Origin: Draconibacterium orientale
GTDB lineage: Bacteria; Bacteroidota; Bacteroidia; Bacteroidales; UBA1556
Reading direction: 5' to 3'
Assembly (NCBI GenBank): GCA_022736595.1
Contig: DZDC01000014.1
Location: 1-24,711 of the forward strand
Length of the DNA: 24,711 nt
In this document: in pieces, positions 21,075 to 24,711 of the stretch
How the letters are laid out: each line of letters opens with the position of its first letter
How positions within the stretch are numbered: position 1 is the first letter of the stretch
Notes under the pieces: model-generated
Database searches by the model: none
Told to the model about the DNA's origin: nothing
What the model saw: the letters and a program-made list of their open reading frames with translations, nothing else
Program-made: the position numbers and the translations under genes

Positions 21075-22517
21075 TTAATTCGGTGCAATAAATGTCACTT
21101 TACTGTGATCAATAATCTTATTATCACTTATAATTTCAATATTAATTTTGAATTTTTGGTTAGCGATATCCGATTTAGCCACCTTAATAAAGACTACGGT
21201 TTCGGATTTTCCTTCGGCAGGAATTCTTAAATCGCCTCCCACCATTTTAACATCGGCATTGAAGTCCACAATACGGAGGGAAATGGTTTTTTCTGTTCGG
21301 GTTTTGTTTACACCTTTTATATTGTAGAGGTTGAGCACGCTGTCTTTGCCTGCTTCTTGATACAACATTCCGGGCGTACGCAAGATTACTGCTTCCACTT
21401 CACTTCGGGTTACCAAAACAGTAACGAAGAAGGATAGCAAAAGTAAAAGAACCACAGAATAGGCAATTGTGCGCACTGAGAAGGTCTGCTTGATGCCAGT
21501 TGAGATTTCTTTTTCGGAAGCATATCTGATGAGGCCTTTGGGTTTATCCACTTTGTCCATAACGCCATCGCAAGCATCGATGCAAGCAGTGCAGTTGACA
21601 CATTCCAGCTGATTACCGTTGCGGATGTCGATACCTGTAGGGCAAACCTCAACGCAAGCGTGACAGTCGATGCAATCGCCCAATCCTGTGCTATTGCGTG
21701 TGCTTCCTTTTTTCTGATGTCCTCGAGGTTCTCCACGGAGGTAATCATAAGAAATTACAATGGTTGTGGGGTCAATTAATACACCTTGCATCCGTCCATA
21801 GGGGCATGCAATGAGGCATATTTGTTCTCTAAACCAACTGTAAATGCCAAAGAAAGCAGTGGAAAATATAAAAATCAAAATAAGTCCAAAGCTGTGTTTG
21901 TCGAGCTCCTGTGCGTAACGCAACCACTTGTCGAAACCCATAAAATACCAAAGTATCACATTAACTAAAACAAAGGAGATTACATAAAATATAATGGTTT
22001 TTAAAGTTTTCTTTCCAATTTTATTTGCATTCCATGGTCCTTCGTTCAGTTTTCGTTGTTGTGCGGGTTTTCCTTCAATGAGCACTTCGATGGGTCGGAA
22101 AATAAGTTCCAGAAATATGGTTTGTGGGCAAGCCCAGCCACAGAAAATACGACCATAAGTTACAGTAAACAAGATGATAAACAGTAAAAATGAAACCATC
22201 ATAAGCATCATGATAAAGGTATCTTGAGGCCAAAATATTACGCCCAAAATCACAAATTTACGCTCAAGGAAATTAAGCATGACGGCGGGGTCGCCATTGA
22301 TTTTAATGACTGGTAACAGTACCAATAGTGCCAGTAAGAAGTAACCAACTATTTTTCTCCAATTGGTAAACTTCCCCTTTGGAAGTTTTGGGTGGATGTA
22401 GTTTCGGCTACCATCGGTACGAATGGTTGATATTTTATCGCGATAGGATATATCGCCATAAGCAGGATCGTGTGCAATACGTTCTCTTTGTTCTTTGATG
22501 TCTTCTACGTTGTTCAT
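21075..22517 (-). CDS. ccoG: Cytochrome c oxidase accessory protein CcoG (FixG/RdxA)
   Basis: A membrane iron-sulfur protein; work in other bacteria links it to copper reduction during cbb3 assembly. It has membrane helices at about 57-70, 100-120, 172-193 and 208-228 and one near 350-370. Cys126 and Cys130 (FCGWACPQ), Cys234 and Cys238 (ICLIACPYGRMQG) and two ferredoxin-type clusters follow: Cys282/285/288/292 in CIDCHACVEVCP, and Cys306/309/312/316 in CVNCTACIDAC. A periplasmic Ig-like C-terminal domain ends the protein. At 480 residues it is complete. It is the first of three assembly genes after the structural genes and is set apart from both neighbours by hairpins. One cluster motif ends CDGV rather than CP, a usual variation. 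Confidence 0.96.
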   Translation of the reverse strand: MNNVEDIKEQRERIAHDPAYGDISYRDKISTIRTDGSRNYIHPKLPKGKFTNWRKIVGYFLLALLVLLPVIKINGDPAVMLNFLERKFVILGVIFWPQDTFIMMLMMVSFLLFIILFTVTYGRIFCGWACPQTIFLELIFRPIEVLIEGKPAQQRKLNEGPWNANKIGKKTLKTIIFYVISFVLVNVILWYFMGFDKWLRYAQELDKHSFGLILIFIFSTAFFGIYSWFREQICLIACPYGRMQGVLIDPTTIVISYDYLRGEPRGHQKKGSTRNSTGLGDCIDCHACVEVCPTGIDIRNGNQLECVNCTACIDACDGVMDKVDKPKGLIRYASEKEISTGIKQTFSVRTIAYSVVLLLLLSFFVTVLVTRSEVEAVILRTPGMLYQEAGKDSVLNLYNIKGVNKTRTEKTISLRIVDFNADVKMVGGDLRIPAEGKSETVVFIKVAKSDIANQKFKINIEIISDNKIIDHSKVTFIAPN

Positions 22518-22537
22518 GGGTAAGGGTATTAAAAAGA

Positions 22538-22568
22538 AAAATCAGTGCCATTTCCAGACACTGATTTT
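22538..22568 (-). terminator. Stem-loop between ccoP and ccoG
   Basis: A perfect 10-bp stem (aaaatcagtg at 22538-22547, cactgatttt at 22559-22568) with an 11-base loop. On the - strand it is followed by TCTTTTTAA, so it looks like an intrinsic terminator. It lies in the 72-base gap before ccoG, whose start is about 20 bases downstream, and would lower expression of the assembly genes relative to the structural genes. Confidence 0.8.
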
Positions 22569-22589
22569 CCAAATCGGTACAATTAAGGA

Positions 22590-23156
22590 TTATTCATATT
22601 TGTCGCCTTGAGGACCTTTAGTATTGGTCGTTACAGCGCCTTTCATTTTGGTAATAACATAGGAAGCAAGTTCATGAATTTGTTGATCGGTCATTTGATC
22701 TTTAAAAGGAGTCATTCCTTTTTCAGGAATACCATATTTAATTGATTTAAAAACTTGATCAATTTTATTTCCATGAATCCAGAATTCATCGGTCAAATTA
22801 GGTCCGATATTGGTAACCCCGTGACAAGCATCGCAGGCTTTAGAAGCGTAAAAAGCTTGACCGCTTGCCAAGGCAGTTTCATCGGTGAGAAGCGCGATAT
22901 TGGCTTCGTCGAAGGTATTAACGGGCATATTGGCTTTAACTTCTGCCATGGTAGCATTGTATTCATCTTCTTGGGAAGGACCATCAAAAACGTGATAGTA
23001 GAATCCATAGAAAATGGACCAAATGATGGTTGCGTAAAAAATCATCATCAACCAGGGTGGGGGCGGATTATCAAGTTCTCTGATTCCGTCAAAGTCGTGA
23101 TCAAGCAGCAATTTGCTATCTTGAGTACCTTCATCGTATTTTTTGTCGTTTGCCAT
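22590..23156 (-). CDS. ccoP: cbb3 oxidase subunit III, single-haem CcoP
   Basis: The membrane-anchored cytochrome c subunit that passes electrons to the oxidase core. LDHDFDGIRELDNPPPPWL (18-36) is the CcoP N-terminal signature, followed by a membrane helix (37-56). One cytochrome c domain follows, with C108-D-A-C111-H112 and the probable axial Met148 in EKGMTPF. At 188 residues it is short; proteobacterial CcoP is about 300 and has two CxxCH sites, only one of which is here. I recall single-haem forms in other Bacteroidota, but those usually have an extra N-terminal hydrophobic region that is missing here. The start overlaps no other frame and lies 5 bases after ccoQ. The C-terminus (GPQGDKYE) is typical. 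Confidence 0.93.
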   Translation of the reverse strand: MANDKKYDEGTQDSKLLLDHDFDGIRELDNPPPPWLMMIFYATIIWSIFYGFYYHVFDGPSQEDEYNATMAEVKANMPVNTFDEANIALLTDETALASGQAFYASKACDACHGVTNIGPNLTDEFWIHGNKIDQVFKSIKYGIPEKGMTPFKDQMTDQQIHELASYVITKMKGAVTTNTKGPQGDKYE

Positions 23157-23161
23157 ATAAT

Positions 23162-23365
23162 TTAATTTTTTTCTTGTGAATTAATGTTATCAGAAATTAT
23201 GTCATCTTCAAGGGGCAAGTTGCCGTAGGCTTTATATTCTTTTGAATTGGATCTTATTACAATGTACAAGATAAATAAGAAGATTAGAAAGAATGCCAAC
23301 GATACCATCGATTGCATGTGGACGGCGAAGCCTATTTCTCTTAAGAATTGTCCTACTAATTTCAT
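23162..23365 (-). CDS. ccoQ: CcoQ/FixQ-like small cbb3 oxidase subunit
   Basis: A 67-residue protein with one membrane helix (about residues 18-37, SMVSLAFFLIFLFILYIVI) followed by a charged tail KEYKAYGNLPLEDD. The tail pattern (Y-x-x-x-P-L-x-D-D) is typical of CcoQ, a subunit that helps keep the cbb3 complex stable. It sits between ccoNO and ccoP, as expected, with 5 bases to ccoP and therefore probably coupled to it. The sequence is short, so the call rests as much on position as on similarity. Confidence 0.85.
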   Translation of the reverse strand: MKLVGQFLREIGFAVHMQSMVSLAFFLIFLFILYIVIRSNSKEYKAYGNLPLEDDIISDNINSQEKN

Positions 23366-23380
23366 ACTTTATTTTATTAA

Positions 23381-23406
23381 TGGGAGGCCGGCTTGCCGGC
23401 CTCCCA
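23381..23406 (-). other. G+C-rich stem-loop between ccoNO and ccoQ
   Basis: A perfect 11-bp stem (tgggaggccgg at 23381-23391, ccggcctccca at 23396-23406) with a 4-base loop. On the - strand it is followed by ATTAATAAAATAAAG, not by a T run, so it is unlikely to be a simple terminator. It lies between the ccoNO stop codon and the ccoQ start (about 15 bases away), and may stabilise or delimit the ccoNO message, or affect ccoQ translation. Confidence 0.8.
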
Positions 23407-23418
23407 TATTAATTTATT

Positions 23419-24711
23419 CTATTTAGTAGTTTGTTTTGAAATATCAGCTCCCAATCGTTGCATATAAGCAATCAATGCGATAATTTCACGATCGGCAGTA
23501 ACATTAATGTTGTTGTTGTTCAAATCCTTGGTTATCTCTTCAGCCTGTGCTTTTAAGTCGGCATTGGCTTGTTGGTCATAACCTTCTGGATAGGGCACAC
23601 CCAAAGTTTGCATGGCACGTATTTTAGCAGGAGTGATGTCAATGTCCAACTTGTTGCTAATGATCCAAGGATATGCAGGCATTATAGATTCTGGATTTAC
23701 ATCCTGAGGACGTAAGAAGTGGTTGTAATGCCATGCGTTTGACTTATACATTTTACCACCTTTAACTCCTGTACGAGCCAAGTCGGGACCAGCTCTACGC
23801 GAACCCCATAAATAAGGATGGTCGTACACAAATTCACCAGTTTTAGAATATTCACCATAGCGTTCAACTTCGGAACGGAATGGGCGTACTTGCTGAGAGT
23901 GACAGGTGTAGCAACCTTCGCGAATATAGATGTCGCGGCCTTGCAACTCAAGTGGGGTATAAGGTTTTACACTTGAAATAGTGGGTGCATTGGCATGGAT
24001 CATTAACCCTGGAATGATTTCCAGAATTGATCCAATAGCGATGGCAACGAATGCAAGAAATGCAAAAGGAACCCAACGTCTTTCTACCCAATTGTGGGCA
24101 CTTTCTCCGGCTTGACGTTTGCCTGAAATACGCTCCAATGCAGGTGCTGAGGCTTCTTCTTCGGCAATGAGTTTACCTGAACGGGCAGTAGCCATAACGT
24201 TATAGATGAACAAAAGGAATCCAATCAAGTACATGGCTCCACCAATTACACGAATGTAATACATAGGTAGAATTTGAGTTACGGTTTCCATAAAGTTGGG
24301 ATAAGCTAAGAATCCTTCTGGAGTAAACTCTTTCCACATTAAAGCTTGCGTAATAGCAGCCCAATACAATGGAACGGCATATAAAATCATACCTAAGGTA
24401 CCTACCCAAAAGTGTACATTGGCTAATTTTTCTGATTTAAGTTTGGTATTAAATATTCTTGGCCACAACCAGTAAATCATACCAAAGGTTAAGAAACCGT
24501 TCCATCCCATACCTCCAATGTGTACGTGGGCAATGGTCCAATCGGTAAAGTGACTGATGGCGTTTACACTCTTTAAAGACAGCATTGGGCCTTCGAAAGT
24601 ACTCATACCATAAGCGGTAACACCCACTACAAAAAACTTAAGAACTGCAGTATCTCGTACGCGATCCCATGCTCCACGAAGGGTTAAAAGACCGTTTACC
24701 ATACCTCCCCA
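23419..24711 (-). CDS. ccoNO: Fused cbb3 oxidase subunits I and II, CcoNO (5' end outside window)
   Basis: The catalytic core of cbb3 oxidase, partial: the frame stays open to the window edge, and the Met at 24702 is internal (W-G-G precedes it). Numbering from that Met, residues 1 to about 180 are the last part of CcoN, with FEGPM and WTIAHVHIGGMGWNG; His59 and His61 there match the haem ligands of subunit I. A linker (about 175-205, SGKLIAEEEASAPALE) leads without a stop into CcoO: a membrane helix (210-230), then the c-type haem site C264-Y-T-C267-H268-SQQVRPF and WGSRRAGPDLAR. The CcoN-CcoO fusion is common in Bacteroidota. As first gene in view it leads the operon; any promoter lies off the window. 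Confidence 0.95.
   Translation of the reverse strand, partial: WGGMVNGLLTLRGAWDRVRDTAVLKFFVVGVTAYGMSTFEGPMLSLKSVNAISHFTDWTIAHVHIGGMGWNGFLTFGMIYWLWPRIFNTKLKSEKLANVHFWVGTLGMILYAVPLYWAAITQALMWKEFTPEGFLAYPNFMETVTQILPMYYIRVIGGAMYLIGFLLFIYNVMATARSGKLIAEEEASAPALERISGKRQAGESAHNWVERRWVPFAFLAFVAIAIGSILEIIPGLMIHANAPTISSVKPYTPLELQGRDIYIREGCYTCHSQQVRPFRSEVERYGEYSKTGEFVYDHPYLWGSRRAGPDLARTGVKGGKMYKSNAWHYNHFLRPQDVNPESIMPAYPWIISNKLDIDITPAKIRAMQTLGVPYPEGYDQQANADLKAQAEEITKDLNNNNINVTADREIIALIAYMQRLGADISKQTTK

Overview
The window is chromosomal DNA from a member of the Bacteroidota, probably near Flavobacteriales; I cannot place it further. Four things point there: a protein with a type IX secretion C-terminal domain; several promoters with the Bacteroidota -7 box TAnnTTTG and no clear Shine-Dalgarno sites; a fused CcoN-CcoO cytochrome oxidase subunit; and a short phosphoglycerate dehydrogenase with Lys in place of the catalytic His. 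Most of the window is ordinary core genome. I see no phage, plasmid, CRISPR or insertion-sequence transposase, and no tRNA or rRNA.

Region by region. 1-6430 (+ strand): a T9SS cargo protein, a repeat-filled spacer, a divergent Lgt-family lipoprotein diacylglyceryl transferase, a Bacteroidota outer-membrane beta-barrel protein and thioredoxin reductase, closed by a strong terminator. 6434-10359 (- strand): a DUF4143-type AAA ATPase, an unusual nested palindrome, a long-chain acyl-CoA synthetase and a short-chain dehydrogenase. 10389-11473 (+): a 5'-truncated lipoprotein remnant followed by its intact paralogue. 11533-12587 (-): YidD and a DjlA-like TerB/J-domain protein. 12588-13011: no gene, but a structured, MITE-like inverted-repeat region.

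13012-17520 (- strand) carries amino-acid genes: ilvE (branched-chain aminotransferase), then the tight operon serC-serA-DUF1015. This covers the first two steps of serine synthesis plus an uncharacterised third protein. 17845-19666 (- strand) is the DUF177-rpmF-fabH cluster; plsX, often found between rpmF and fabH, is absent.

19774-24711 (- strand) is the cbb3-type (high-affinity) cytochrome oxidase locus in transcription order: ccoNO (its 5' end lies beyond the window), ccoQ, ccoP, ccoG, ccoH and a TauE/DsbD-like membrane protein. The first three are structural subunits and the last three are assembly factors. Three strong stem-loops lie between cistrons, cutting the operon into NO | QP | G | H-TauE.

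Nothing here is clearly a new system. The best candidates for a second look are the nested palindrome at 7623-7694, the operator-like repeat around the start codon of the neighbouring ATPase, the inverted-repeat element at 12686-13005, the hairpins that divide the cco operon, and the DUF1015 protein in the serine operon. All base compositions and comparisons were judged by eye.
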